Shown: piece by piece, positions 15,350 to 28,700 of the stretch
Layout: each line of letters begins with the position of its first letter
Numbering within the stretch: position 1 is the first letter of the stretch
From: Pagrus major
Lineage: Eukaryota > Chordata > Actinopteri > Spariformes > Sparidae
Length of the DNA stretch: 64,000 nucleotides
Reading direction: 5' to 3'
NCBI RefSeq assembly: GCF_040436345.1
Contig: NC_133216.1
Location: 15,208,110 to 15,272,109 of the forward strand
Position numbers and translations under genes: made by a program
The notes under the pieces: model-generated
What the model was told of the DNA's origin: nothing
What the model saw: the letters and a program-made list of their open reading frames with translations, nothing else
The model's database searches: none

Positions 15350-15603
15350 TGTCCCCCTCATACCACCAAAACAGGTGGGACCTGTTGAGGCGTGGTCACA
15401 AGACCTTTAAGGGTGTCCTGTCCTGGGAGGCCTTCATTGATCGGACCTGTTTCAGCACATCCCATGAATGCTTGATAGGAACAAGATCTGGGGAATTTCT
15501 GGACAAGGACAGCACCTTGAAATTCTTCATGTGGGAGGTGTGTGTGAGGGTGGCAGCAGCATAAATGCCAGGACCCGAGGTTTCCCTGCAGAACATGGCA
15601 TTG
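15350..15603 (-). pseudogene. Broken Tc1-type transposase fragment
   Basis: Read on the minus strand (15596 down to 15396, running on past 15358), the frame gives a segment like MFCRETSGPGIYAAATLTHT. It is followed closely by NSPDLVPIKHSWDVLKQVRS and MKASQDRTPLK. In intact Tc1-like DDE transposases the matching segments are the strand containing MFCWETLGPGIH and the C-terminal NSPDLNPIEHLWD motif. The central part with the second catalytic Asp and its surroundings, normally tens of residues, is missing here. In the NSPDLxPIxHxWD region the canonical Asn-Pro-Ile-Glu is already changed. This is a dead, internally deleted remnant of a cut-and-paste transposon. No inverted terminal repeats are obvious around it. 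Confidence 0.75.
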
Positions 15604-18600
15604 TAAAGAGATAATCAATGTTAATCACGTCACCTGTCAGTGGTTTTACCGTTTTGGCTGATTGTTGTAGAGTGGCGTTAAGTTCCTATTGCATCAGCTT
15701 ATGGTTCCTCTTAGGCCAAGCCAGTGTTTGATTAGGTAGCAGTATGCTGTGTAGGACATGCAAAAGAAGAGGATTAGGGCAGTAAGAAACTGGGGCAGAG
15801 GACGAAGATAATGCAGACTACCTTCACAGGGGCTATTAAATCTGAAGGCTTGTGCAGCTGGAGCAGCATTTTCACGTCAGCTTTTCAGATCAGGTAGAAA
15901 CACATTTGTCTGGTGACAGTAGGGAACTGTGTCAGTGGGAGCAGGAGCAGTTTATCCAACAGACATGACAGCACTGCGCCTCATCCAATCTACTACTGCA
16001 GCTAACAGCCAGAGCCAACAGGCATTATCGGCTACAGTAAGAGGATTAGGCTGCCATGTGGGTTCACGCACTGAGAGGGAGAGAAGAGAGGGAGAGGCGG
16101 GGAGGGGGAGGAGGAAGCGAAGAACAGCGGTGAATCTGGAGATCGAGGGAATGGAGATTAAGAGATTTTATTTATTTATTTTTTTCATTTTTACATGCTC
16201 ACTGTACTGTCCATTATGGTGAAATCCCAGCGGAGGTGAATACAGCTCTCAGTTTATTACTGGGAACATGAGAGCTAGTGTTTGTGTAGTACATCAGCAT
16301 AAAGACCTCCAGCTGTGTTTTTCATTTAGAGCAGAATCCTTTAATAGCGCTGACCACTGAAGTTATATTAAACTGACTCATTGTGGTATGAGTTTACAGT
16401 CTTCTATCCTCACAATATTGAAGGACTAAGATGTGATATTCATGAGAAAGTGGATAAGCAAAGACTGAGAAAAATATTCTGCTTATTAGGGAGCCAGGGG
16501 CAGGAGGAGAGGAGGTAATCAAATGTGAAACCTCACTGACTGCAGGAGCAGGGAGTAGAAGAGTATATTTAAGGGTAATGCAATCAACACAACTAGAGAA
16601 TCTATGGTTGTTATGACAACAGAAAAGCTGTCATCAACATCTCTCAACTAAGGTGTTGGTGATGTCATCATTGCCATGGAAACACTGACATTTGAACCTC
16701 TAGATCAGTAAAATGGTAAAGTAAAGAATTATTTTACTTCGACACTGATTAAACCAGTTTCTTAAGTCACTCACTTTACACCTGGCACCTCTTCAGTGTC
16801 GCCCTTTGTTGAGTGTTGGGACAATGCCTTTGTCGAGGCCATGTGAAGGACAACAACAGCTCAGAAACCCTTGTGAGGGGAACAGTAAACACAGCAGTCA
16901 CACCTCCGGCCTCTCTTTCAAATCTTGTGTAAACTTACTTATAGATCTGAGTGACCTCTGCTCTGGACAGGACCAGTTACAGCCAGCTACTTCTCATGTA
17001 AACAGAGCTATGAATACACACATGACATGCTAGAATACAGCATGCATAAGCAGGCACATGCATACTGAACATATATAGTTACATGTATGGCTGCATGCAC
17101 ACAAAATGACCCCTTTTTTTCTAGATGACGTTTGATGCTTTGAATTATCTGCCAGGGCCTACTATAAACCAAGATAACAGTGATTCATTGAGTTAAAGGT
17201 GCTGTGGGTGATTCTGGAGAAGGTTGATTGATGAGTCTCATTTGCAGGTCGTCAAACACTGTGAGCTTCTGGAGTATTTGTCAACTCAAGACTGATTAAC
17301 TTAACTGCTAGTAGCCTTACTACATGTGGAGTAGTGACATTCATTTTTATATATATCCATAAGGGTTCAGTAACATATGGCCCCCCAGCCTTTGACTAAA
17401 CTACACTCAGTTCATACTGCAGTGCAGCTGGCCACGCCTCACTCTTTCTGCAGTGTTTTGCCTGAAAGCCATATCACATTTCATATCAGGAAATGACAGG
17501 TGGCGTAGCAAGCTACTGAATAACTGAATACAATGACAATGCACATTATTGTCACTAATGCTAACATGAGGGCAGTACAGTGTGCTGAGCACATCCTGTA
17601 CAAAATCATCATCATTTTTACTTTTTGTTGCTGACGAAACACAGATATCACGTGATACCAATGGCGTTATACTATTGGCCGACAAACCTTGTTAGAAGCT
17701 GGAACCAGCCGCCAGAATTCTTACACAGACGTAAACAGAACAATCATTATGGAGCTGACAAATATTTTAAAATGATTAATTCACAATCATAACTTTTTAA
17801 AGGATAAGAGATACTTTTATTCTGCACCTTTGCACACGTACACACTTATTATATGATGGCAGAGCCTAGTCTTACCCCAACAAGTATTTTAGTTGCCCTC
17901 TAATAGCCCCAACATTTGGGAAAAACTAACGCAGGACCTGTTTACACACAAAACAACATTCATGACAAGCTGGAGCATGTGCACATGAATAGAGCGGAGA
18001 AATAACGGCTGCTTCTACAATCTTTAAGATGTTTCTCTCTTTTGATGCATTTTGAAACTCAAACAATGACTCAGCAGCAGCATAAGTTGAGCACTGTTGC
18101 GAAAGACAAATAGATGCTCACACAGGGAACAATCCACGGCATTAAACCTTACTTTGAAGCCCTTGAGTTGGGACTTTCTCAGAACAGATGTGATTTATGA
18201 GACTCTCTAGACATTACAGATTTAAAAGAAGTCGGAGAAGACGGCAGGAGAAACAGAACAGTCATTCTCTTCTCTCAGTTCTTCTTGTTCTTTGGGCCCA
18301 ATCCTTATCTAGACAAAGAAAGCTAGTGAACGAGAACTGAGTAGGAGGTAGAAAACAAGAGACAGGGAAGGGGTGGGCTGATGAAAAGAGAAAATTCTGA
18401 GCCCTTCTGTGCCATACAGTATCATATGACTGCCAAAGCATGGCCGCGGGTAAAGGAGCAGGGAAAGGGGAGGAAGGACGCGGTGAGAAGGGCGTGTTGA
18501 TCTCAGCGAATCAGAACCCGCGCTCACTCAGTCTGGTTTGTTCTGCCCAGGCCTGAATGTTCCCTGCAAATGTCCTGAGGGAGGACTATGTTCTGCGTGT

Positions 18601-18715
18601 GTTTTTAGTCTACAGGTTGCCTGCCCCCACAGCCCCCAACCCTCTCTTCTCATTCATCCAACTGCACTCTGAAATTATCTCAGCCCCTGTGAGCTTCTGG
18701 CCAAAAGTTAGAGAT
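15604..18715. other. Intergenic, no gene seen
   Basis: Only short unrecognised ORFs occur. A GA-rich patch (16070-16125) and a TTTATT run (16167-16190) are present. The text starting TTAAAGGTGCTGTGGGTGAT at 17193 looks like the end of another small element, but I cannot find its partner end. Confidence 0.5.
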
Positions 18716-18717
18716 AC

Positions 18718-19280
18718 AATCCACCATAAAAAATAGTTTTTCCTGTGTGGCATTAAGGGACTACAACTTACATTTCTTTGTGTTGTAGAGTGACAATAAA
18801 ATGAACCTCTAACCTCGAATACAGCTTGATGTATATCTTTTTTCCAATTCAGCAGCGTAGTTTGCTAACATTGGTAGCCTGCTAGATGTGTAACATGGTG
18901 GTTCATATGTCTTGAACAAAATATTTCAGAAAACTAGCTACACACTTGGCAGGCCAACCCCCTGACTTCTTTGTCGCCATACATTATTGATCCTGTTTTG
19001 TCACGATAATGCTCCATGTGCATGAATAAACACAGAAAATGAGCTTCTCTCCCATACTACCAGTGGTGTTTCTATCCACCAGTAAAGAGATGCCTTTTCT
19101 CGCGTTGAACACTAGGGGCATATGTCCACTCCACCATAAAAAAAACAAACAAACATTATTTTTGTGTTGTAGAATGTTGATAAAATGAACATTGAACCTT
19201 GAATGCAGCTCTATTTATACCGTTAAAAGTTCAACAGCGTATTGCTTTTCCTTGCATTGAACTATAGGGGCGTGCGTCCA
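18718..19280 (+). repeat. Cluster of diverged partial duplications
   Basis: The block at 18720-18850 (CCACCATAAAAAA, TTGTGTTGTAGA, ATAAAATGAAC, CTCGAATACAGCT) recurs at 19130-19235. The block at 19094-19128 (TTCTCGCGTTGAACACTAGG) recurs at 19245-19280 as TTCCTTGCATTGAACTATAGG. Units are mutated and partly deleted. Confidence 0.65.
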
Positions 19281-21767
19281 TAATTACAAACACAAAACAA
19301 GACTGTGCAGAAATGAGACCTGCGGTGTTCAAGGGCGTGACAATCACAACTGATCTGACTGGATGGATAATTGTAGTGAGTGAATAAAGTTTTTGTCCCG
19401 CTGCAGTTTGGCATTGTACAGTTGACAAAACACAAACTGGGATCTGTGCACTGTTTTTGTGCTTGAGCACGACACACGTGAGGAATGTGAAACGTCGTTT
19501 GCATCTCACCTCTGGGCCTGTCCTTCAGTGTGGCCATGTGTAAGTGGAGGAAAGGTCTGGCTCACAGGGCAGAGAAGAGGGCAATTGAATCATTAGATTA
19601 TGTATTATTTAAATCCTCTAAATCGCCAGACTTGATTTGGAATAATTATGGAGAGAATGAAAACAGCTATTAAGACTGGTCTGTGTTCATGACAAGGCAG
19701 AAAAACAATGCGCCTGCATGAAGGAAAACAAGACCCAGAGCAGGTTACTCTCCTCTCTGTGGATTATTGATTGACCTCGGCCAAATGCAGGTCATTTATT
19801 CCAATACACGCAGTGACACAAACATACGCACACATTTACACGATGTAGTAATGACATGCGCGCACGTGTAAATAATAGTGATGGGCGTCTGTGTCCTGAG
19901 GCTGTAGTCGGGTGTGTTTTGATAAGCCTGGACTAAGCACACTGCTATGACCTCCACTATTACAGATGGAGAGATATGCAGAGGATGCAGAGAGATCAGA
20001 TGACTGACTGTTAGGAGAGGCAGCGGAGAGGGAGAATGATTTCCAATTGTAGCACTCCTATAATTGAGATAACGGTTAACTAGAATCACACACTGTCTAC
20101 ATGTGACAGCAGTGTTGGCAGGCAAAAATGAATTAAATAGACAACAGAAATTAACAAGAGACACTTATAATAGATCACCTATGGGTACATAACTCTTTGT
20201 CAGCACTTGAGCTTTAGAGCTAAAACCAGCCAAAGGAAAATGGTGTTGTGTAGAAGAGGAGAAGCATTATAGGGTTAAATATTTAAAGCTAACACATGTA
20301 GGAGACAAGAACAGCTTTCCAACACATGTTATGGTTTGAGCTAGTTTCTCTTAATGTCTCGTGCGGTTGGACACAGTGTGTGGATGATTAACACAAAATA
20401 CAGGTTTGTCTTTGTATGTGGGGGAGGGTCGTGGGTCAAAGAATGTGCGTAGGGATGTGGAGACGATTGAACAGGATGCAGAGCTTTGCACATAACCTGT
20501 TCTGTACAACAGACAGATTTATTAGTATTTATTATGTCATTGAACTTTTTAATCAATAATTCAATCATTAACAACCAACATATACATACACATGTTGTCT
20601 GTCTGTCTTGTCTTGCATGTCTGTAAGAGGAGGTTATTTATCAGATTACATGCAGCCTTCTCTGGAGCCACAAGACTTTGTACTACTGTTTCTCATTTGC
20701 AGTTGTACTCCCAAGACCTGTAAACACAAGTTAGTGTGTAAAATTGGTGGAATTACCCTTGAAGGAGACTCTTAATCATTTAAAAATGTTCAAGAGTTTG
20801 ATCTGACCCTTCACTAAAGGTTGTCCGAGGTCGAAAGCTTCTTTATGCAGTTTCAGACTGGATGCTCCTTCTCAACAGTCTGAGGGCTCAGGACCATTTG
20901 TGCAACCTAATGCTAATGGACATTGGTTGTAAGCTTAAAAGCTTTCTGATGATAGGTCTAATGACTGAAACGTAGTTCAAATAACACAAGTGATGAGAGG
21001 ACAGGAAATGTACTTTATTTAGGCCTGTACTTTCCTCACGTATAGTTCACTTAGACATTGTAGGTTTGTGGGACCACAAATTATATTTATGTCCACACCA
21101 GCGGAAATGTGTCCTCTCTCAACTATCAACTGACGTATAGCAACACGAAAACATAAAAACATGGTTACAGGGAGCAGCCTTGAGTTGAAACTGGTCCCTA
21201 CCATCTGCTCTGCAAAATATAACTGCATTTCAAAAATCAATTACTTTCTACATTGTGCATATTACTACACTCAGACTTGGGAGGGTTCATGTGCATTTGA
21301 TTGATATGATTGATACTGATTTGCTGTAATAATACTTAAAAGTTAGATTAAGTAAGTTAAGTCAGGCAAACAATTCAAAATGTTGTGCAACACAACGTGA
21401 TTAAAAATAATGACATTATTTACAAAGGAATCATATTTCATCTACTCATGAAATCTATAAAAGAAAGGCAGGCTGTAACAGACACAGCAGGATGGTTGTA
21501 GGCAGGGCATGTGAGTCTGATTACACAGTGTAAATCTGTAAAAAATTTCGGGAGGCCTCTCTGGTCACATAGAGCTCTGTGAGATCAGACAGGGTTTATG
21601 GGCCTTCCATCACTTCTGAGCTACAGAGATGCCAGTCGTGTTTAGCTGTAGACATACTGTGGATGATCAAATACAATGAGGAGCATTAATTTGCATTCAT
21701 AGTGCTTTTAAAAATACACTGAATTGTGTAATTAGCTAGAGTTATAACAACACTAATAGTTTATAGC
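19281..21767. other. Intergenic, no gene seen
   Basis: I find no supported exon or RNA gene. The longest frame (19796-20164, minus, 122 codons) has no recognisable protein features. Confidence 0.55.
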
Positions 21768-22102
21768 CATGTTAGCAGCTCTGTGAGGCTATAGGCTAAT
21801 GTAAGCATGAGAACATGCTTTAATGACAATGCTAATGTGATGATGTTTACAATGTTGATCATCTTAGCATTTCATATGATAATTTGCCAAGTATCATCAG
21901 CATTCTCCAGATGAATCACAATGACAATGTCCCCCCCCCCCGCATTTACATATTTACATGTTGTGCCATGTACTCTAAGCCACAATTGTCAAACTATGAT
22001 GCTAGAAGTAAAATCAAGGGATCACCAAAGTCAGCAGGATTCATCCTCTGGAGACCCTGACCATTATATTAAATTTCATGTTTTGCCATCCAATAGTTGC
22101 AA
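21768..22102 (+). repeat. Interspersed repeat of the GCTAATG / CATCCAATAGTTG percomorph type
   Basis: Text such as GTTAGCAGCTCTGTGAGGCT, AATGCTAATGTGATGATGTTTAC, CAAGGGATCACCAAAGT, GGATTCATCCTCTGG and GCCATCCAATAGTTG occurs in the order of an abundant percomorph repeat that I recall. A poly-C run at 21930-21941 interrupts it. Confidence 0.6.
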
Positions 22103-22821
22103 CAAACATAAACAGTAGGTCAAATTGGCATGTTAGACAAAAGATTCATGAGCAGCTCTGTGGATGAGTACATTTTTGTTGAGTAATTGTTTATAGCTGA
22201 ACTAATCATTCGTAGGCCCTCCTCTCCTCTTTCCGACATTCCTTTTAGATTAACATCCAGGGAAGTATTTTCATCATGACTCAGCACCTTCCTCATCCAC
22301 CCTGCAGCGTACAGTATTTACACTCTGAGAAAGCTTTTCTGGATAGAAGTCTTACAAAATACATTGTCCCTTGCAAGTGAAAAGAGCAGTTTGCTGTCAG
22401 TGAAAACACAGTTTTGTCCTGCACCTTGGTCCTGCCACATGTAGAAACAAGATGAAAGGTAAGGAGTTACTGGACTGGCACATGAAGGTGTGGTATTGAG
22501 TTTCCTTTCGGTCTCCACCTTTCTTATTTCTTTGTCAGCCTCCCTGTCTCTCATCTGTTCTTCTCACGACACCTGAGACAGCTGTGTTTAGTTGTCCAAC
22601 GTGCTCTTTTTTCCATGTCCCAATTTCATGTCATGTGATGCTTGTGTGCGTGCCTTCATTCAGGTGCATCATCAAGCAATAACCTTAAGCTTTACCTTTG
22701 AATTGTTAGAGGGTAGCTTGATATACTGTACATGTATAGGCCTACATCCTGTTTTGCTTTGCAGAACAACCCTTATTTATACCTGCATACACCTGGTATG
22801 AGTTACAGTATACCGTAACTC

Positions 22822-22960
22822 TACAGCCACATTAGCAGCTCGTTGAGGCTGTACAGCAGTGAGATACATGCGAACATCGGCATGCTAATATGCCCATAAT
22901 AACAATGCTAATGCTAATGCTTGTCATGTTCACCCTCTTACTTCTATAAGTAGACAATAT
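22822..22960 (+). repeat. Second, shorter copy of the GCTAATG repeat
   Basis: ACATTAGCAGCTCGTTGAGGC, CATCGGCATGCTAATATGC and AACAATGCTAATGCTAATGC match the 5' half of the repeat at 21768-22102. Confidence 0.55.
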
Positions 22961-24460
22961 TTAAACTCTAGGTCATCAATATAAATGATTGTACACTTGT
23001 AACGTTTGGTCGTTCCTCCATTTTGAAGAACAGTCAAATTATGATATCTTAAATAACAGCAAATAGAGCATCTCCACGGTATGTCCACTGTGTGTGTGTG
23101 TGTGTGTGTGTGCAGGGTGTGTTTTTATAGACGGGGCCCACTCTAGAAAAATTCTCTCGCCTCATGTGCCTGCTGATTTAGCCATTGATGTTGTCCTTTC
23201 TCACAGAGTAATGCACTATTTCACAGAATCACAGCGATTCCTGCAATCATTCACACAGTCACAGGGAACAAAGAACGAGCTTGAGATAACAAACCCAGCG
23301 CTGAGAGGACAGCTTCCTACCAGTCCGAGTTCTGGTCCTGTGGGCATTCTTTGGTGTTAAAGGTGCTTTTCCCACAAATTTCTACCAGTGGGACCCTGTT
23401 TAAAAAGGGCTTGGATTGTTGTTTGAGTGTAAGCTAACCCCAAGCTTTCTTGGACCCCTACACACAAATTTGAAGCTATCAGACTGTAGGCCTCAGTATT
23501 ACAGACAATGAGCCTGTCTCTTGTTACAGTTTGATACACATGTGCCAAAAACGGCAGGGTGGTAGCCAGTGAACCGACATTTCCAGAAAATTCAAAACCT
23601 CACTGTTACCATCCCAAACTTTCCCTCTTACTCATCACTTTCATTTTTATTTTTTGTCATCACTCCACCCCGCAAAATATCAGAATGGACAGAGAAGGAT
23701 GTGGTGTATCGCCATGCATCCCGGTCACTCTCTCTTCACTGTAATGATTGGATGAGACAAATTAAATCATGCTCAGTGATCACGCTTTGTCATGCAAACA
23801 TGGCAGATGTTAGATTAATGTTTTTACTGTGCTTGTGGTTCCACATGCATCACCCTTTGAAGTTACAACTCCAACAATGATGGTATTCTTTGTTGAACTG
23901 GTACTTGAGAGGAGAGCAAATAAACACACAGAGGAGGGAGGTCTCATCAAGTCCAGTGGCTGTCCCCACAGCTGTACAGACAAAGCTGCATTAGCTGCAG
24001 TACCTCTGCACCTTTTCAATGTAGTTTTCAACAGTTGGCTGTAATTTTTTATTAATTTTCAGCAGTTCAAAAGTTTTCTCAATCTTGATTGGACCAAATG
24101 ATTACATATTTACTCAAGAGAATTTTCTTGCAGTTGTTGCTTTTGCTGCATGGTCAAATAAAAAACACATATAGTGTCTTGTGTTTTGCTGTGAGGCAAA
24201 ACTCTGCTTTTTACCACAAGGTCTCAAAATACAGTGTATTTATTCTGTTCGGTTCAGTCCAGAACATCTGCTGTTCAAGATTACTCCACACCTCTTTGAA
24301 TATTGGCTGAGGAGATGGTTTAGGCCCGTGTGACATTGCTTTGTAGCAGAATAAAAGTGTCTTGTGCCAAAACGAAGCCTTCAATAAATTGTAAACTGTA
24401 ATAGGTAGTAGTTGTTTTTGAGTCATGCACATACAAGCTTAACCTGCGTGGGCTTTTAGA
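22961..24460. other. Intergenic, no gene seen
   Basis: No coding exon is supported. A GT run lies at about 23089-23113. Several ORFs of 60-100 codons show no family features. Confidence 0.55.
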
Positions 24461-24461
24461 C

Positions 24462-24680
24462 TAGGGATGGGAATCAGTGAGTAACTCACGCTACGTTGCC
24501 CACGATAATGATAGTTTCACAATACAGTGATTCTGTCTGTAAGTCAAACTTGGTAAGTCAAATTGTGAGGGGAATCTATTTAGAGTGGCTGCATGTTTTA
24601 AAAAATATATATCGATATTGCCCGTGTATTGATAATCACAAGAGGAACCAATACGATATTAGTAATACGATAGTAAACAT
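24462..24680 (+). repeat. Decayed small element beginning TAGGGATGGGAATC
   Basis: The start TAGGGATGGGAATCAG, and the internal ATATATATCGATATTG and CAATACGATATT segments, resemble known fish non-autonomous elements whose ends read AGGGATGGGA. No clean right terminus is visible. Confidence 0.45.
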
Positions 24681-24686
24681 GTATGT

Positions 24687-25125
24687 AACGCTGTGATCCT
24701 ACCCTCTCACTGAAGTCACATAGTGCAGAAACAAGTGATGGGGGATGGAGTGGCTGAGACAGAGACACCATTCACCCTGTTACAAGATATTGTACCATCA
24801 CCGTGATTTAGAAGCTGTTATTTTAAGGTAAAAAGTTAGACAATGTTGCTTTAAGGCACCAAAAAATAGCTATAAAACTCATTACGTCATAACAATGTTA
24901 TGTGTTGAAAACTTGTATGTTGAAGTAAATATGTGTGTAACGCTGTGATCCTACCCTCTCACTGAAGTTACATAGAGCAGAAACATGTGATGGGGAGGCG
25001 GAGTGGCTGAGACAGAGACACCATTCAGTCTATTACAAGACACTGAACCATCAACAGGAATTGAAGCTGTTATTTTAAGGTATAAAGCTACATAATGTTG
25101 TTTTAAGACACCAAAAAATAGCTAC
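24687..25125 (+). repeat. Tandem duplication, unit about 252 bp, upstream of slc1a5
   Basis: Copy 1 starts at 24687 and copy 2 at 24939. Both begin AACGCTGTGATCCTACCCTC and share TGGCTGAGACAGAGACACCA, GAAGCTGTTATTTTAAGGTA and CACCAAAAAATAGCTA in order. Identity is high by eye, with a few substitutions and indels. The second copy ends about 0.6 kb before the slc1a5 start codon. Confidence 0.85.
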
Positions 25126-25499
25126 AATGGCGAAACATTTGCCAGAAGGAACATTTTAAACAACGTAAAAAAAGAACTTTGTCTTCTGACCCCAGATTAA
25201 CAAATAAAATCTGCCACAATAAAGCTGAAAGACATTTGCCTAAAAAGAACAGACCTTAAAAGCCATATGGACATAAAATTTAACTAACAAAGCCTTCCTT
25301 TAATGGTCCACATGTCCCCTAAATCTTTCTTTCTTTCCCTGAAATTCTTCCTCATATAAGGTTCTCACTACACTACAATTAATTAGGTTATTTAACATCA
25401 ACAGACAATCTCTCTAAATATATTTAGAATGGAATGCGTCCTAAAAAACATCTGGTTAGTAATTGACAGCTGCCACATCCCTGTTATATCCTACGTCTA

Positions 25500-25712
25500 C
25501 ATTGACCACGCCCAGTCATACGTCACACGTTGGGGGTTGCCTTTAGGTACATAGAGATAAGTAGGATACACGGTGGCACCAGACGCTCTGGACATCACCG
25601 GGAAGGAGGAAGTCAGGCTGTACTTTTATATTACAAGGTACTTCCGACACACTACTTTTCAGTAGTACTTGAGCTTTGAGGGATAACATCAGGGTAACCT
25701 CCAACGCGCACT
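25500..25712 (+). promoter_or_regulatory. Probable slc1a5 promoter/5' UTR
   Basis: The region before the start codon has a CACGCCC box (25507-25513) of the Sp/KLF type and a CRE-like TACGTCA (25519-25525), which is a possible CREB/ATF site. There is no clear TATA box at a usual distance. ATF4 control of SLC1A5 is established in mammals. Whether this site serves that role is inference. Confidence 0.35.
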
Positions 25713-28700
25713 ATGGCTGAGAAGATGGACATAGAGGAGGGGAAGGCATCCAACGGCGAGCCGCTGTCCAACGGACTGAGCAGCCCCAAGAGTAGCAACC
25801 CGGAGCCGCTGGCCCAGCGGGTCAAGAGGATCGTGATGGCCAACTTACTGGTGATCCTCACAGTAGCAGGGGTCATCATTGGGGTTTTTATTGGACTCGG
25901 TGTGCGCAACGTGGAGCTCACCAAGACCCAAATCATCTACATCGGCTTCCCCGGCGAGATCCTCATCCGGCTGCTGAAGATGATCATCATCCCCCTGGTG
26001 GTCTGCAGTCTGGTGTCCGGGGCTGCCAGCATTGACCCGAAAGCCCTGGGGAAACTCGGCGGCTGGGCCATGCTCTTCTTCTTGGTCACCACGCTGATCG
26101 CGTCGTCCATCGGGGTCGTGATGGCTTTCATCCTCACCCCAGGGTCGGTGGCAACCAAACCGAAGGTGGCGGGCATGGGTGACGACGTGCCTGTCGCGAA
26201 AGAAGTGATAGACTCCTTTTTAGATTTGATCAGGTGAGTGAATCCCCCCCCCCCAACACTACATCCTCTGAGCCTATAAACCCTTAAAATTAAGTTAAAT
26301 TGTGTTGTGCGGTTGTGTATGAGTCTAACTGTTCATCAACGCCTCCCCTCGGTCACAAGCTAGCTAGGTATCAAAACTTGTGGCAACGTTACACATCGTA
26401 GTTTTGTGGAAGCTTCCAGTAAAAGGCACAGGACCCTCTTTACCTTTTTGTCTATTCACCTAACTTTATTTGAAATAAAGAGTCTAACCAAACTACACGT
26501 CTAGCTTAACTTCCCTCCAAGCTGTGTGCGCTTGTCGTGGTGTAACGTAACGACAATAAGCAGTTGCATCAGCCCGTATTAGAGGGTTAACTCCCCGGGG
26601 CTCAGCGCCAGGTGTCACGGACTGCTCATTGGCACGACCACGGTCCGTTTTTTTACAATGGTCTTTTCAGGAAAACTAATTTCGATTTATTTACAATGTA
26701 GCAGACACGTGTATAACCACACAGGGAGTCTTCAACCACAACTTCAACCATAAGACCTACATGTGGTCTTGTTGGGACAGCCCCGTTTGCAGAAACTAAC
26801 ACAGCCCCGCTCCTCTAGCTAAATTAACTCTGTGCTCAAAGCTAATGTAGCTTATACAGTTCAGACATGTGGAAATGTGGTCTCGCCGTTGTCTGAAAGA
26901 TGGCCGAGAGCCCTTTCTCCTGCACTCGGTGACCTTTTTTGCACTCCAGAGTGTAACCTAATGACTAGAAAACCTGTCTGGTCGGGCGGGCAAGCAAGCA
27001 GCACTTGCTTTTCAAACCAACGTGTCACATTCATGGGACGTTCACGGGACATGTGCCACCTCATCTACTGAGGTGCAAAAGGAGGCATCAGTGAACCAAC
27101 ACTTGACTCAGAGACTGAAATAGCCAGATGTCAAAACCTTCTGACACATGATCATACACGGGATTTAAAGTAACGCATCTTACACAACAGGCAAGAGGTA
27201 TTGTTCCTTCTTTTTACACATCTCCTGTTTTAGCACCCAAAATGGGAAGAGCCCAGATGGCATCGTCTGTCTGAGCCATTCAGTAGATAAGTTTACTGGG
27301 GAGTTAAAGGTGCACTATGTAGTTTGCAGGGGAAGGCATTTAAATCATACACAAGCTCTCTTTGTTTTCATGACTTAATAAAGTAAACGAACGAACCCAC
27401 CTTAAAGAACAGCACATTGCCACTCACTACAGTGCATAGTGTGATAGCCTGGGCTTGTGATGTTATCGCTTACAGAGATCAAACTGGACTGTATTCAGTG
27501 TCAACAGTGTCCTCTGACTTTTAATGTGATCTCTACGACAATCCATCACCAGCTTTTTTGATGCCTTCAAACAGAGGAGCACTTGAGTTGAGTACTTTAA
27601 GTTTCACATTAACATGAAGTCTCTCTTCACACGCAGTCTTGATACATTTGCGACCCGACTGCATAGCTTTGGTTAGTATGGACATTCTCTGGCGCGTTTA
27701 GTCCCGCTCGCTCCATGAATTATGGAATTGTGCACTACAGAAGCCAAGAGTTTTCCACCCTCCCTCCCTCCTCCTCCTCCTCCTCCTCCTCCTCTTCCAG
27801 CAGTGGGACCTAGCTGTGGCACCACCTCTGTTAAAATAGCTCACGCTGCCCAGAACTGGATTAGACATGCAAGAGAAATGGGGCAAAATTTAAACGATCA
27901 CAGATTAACATTGTTACCCTGCTTTATGTCAGAGAGCATTACTTAAGAGTATCTTGAACAACACAATGGTTTGGGTTATGAAACTCGGATAGGCTGGGTA
28001 GCATTTTGTCTGACTCTCTCTGTTCGTGTTTAACATCTAGGATTAAAAGGGATCCCATAACGAAGACCTTTTTAATATGTCAAGAATCAGTGCAATAGTC
28101 TATCTTATGTTAGTTAATAGTCTTCCTGAATGCATCATCGTGATTTTTTTACTGTAGCTTCCAGCTGTTTGAAAAGAGAAAACCTAAGCACATGTGCACA
28201 CACACTGTTGCACATTATCGTAATAGGACGGCAGGCAAACCCCGTGCCTCTCATTAGAGCGAGCCCTCTCTGTGGGTGTCCTGGTTAGTTTTGACAACAA
28301 AGACAGTGGGAGACTTTGACTGAAGAGCTGTTCATCAAAGTGTGAAAAATGGCCTGGTCATTGTTCGTAGACACACACATGCTTACAGTAGTGGCCACAT
28401 GTCTGCCTAAGGGTGTGTGTGTGTGTGTGTGTGGAGCCACATCTACACATCCTCGTTGACATTCCTTATCACCTGCTTCTTGTTTGTTTTCTCACCAAAA
28501 AAACGTACAGTCTACATTCACAGGCTGTGGCTATCAGTCAGTGCAAGCATTAGCTGTGAATTTATTGACCACGTACACTGTTTGCCTCGAGCTCCAGCAA
28601 AGCAGTGACATTAAATACAGATTGCGTGGCACACAGTATACCTCAGAAGTTCACATTTTGCCTGTTTTGATACATTTTTTTGCCCCTTCTTTATCCTTCC

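Noticed and set aside
19796-20164. 122-codon minus-strand ORF in the intergenic gap
   Set aside because: Unrecognised, with no supporting splice sites or promoter; this length is expected by chance in 64 kb.
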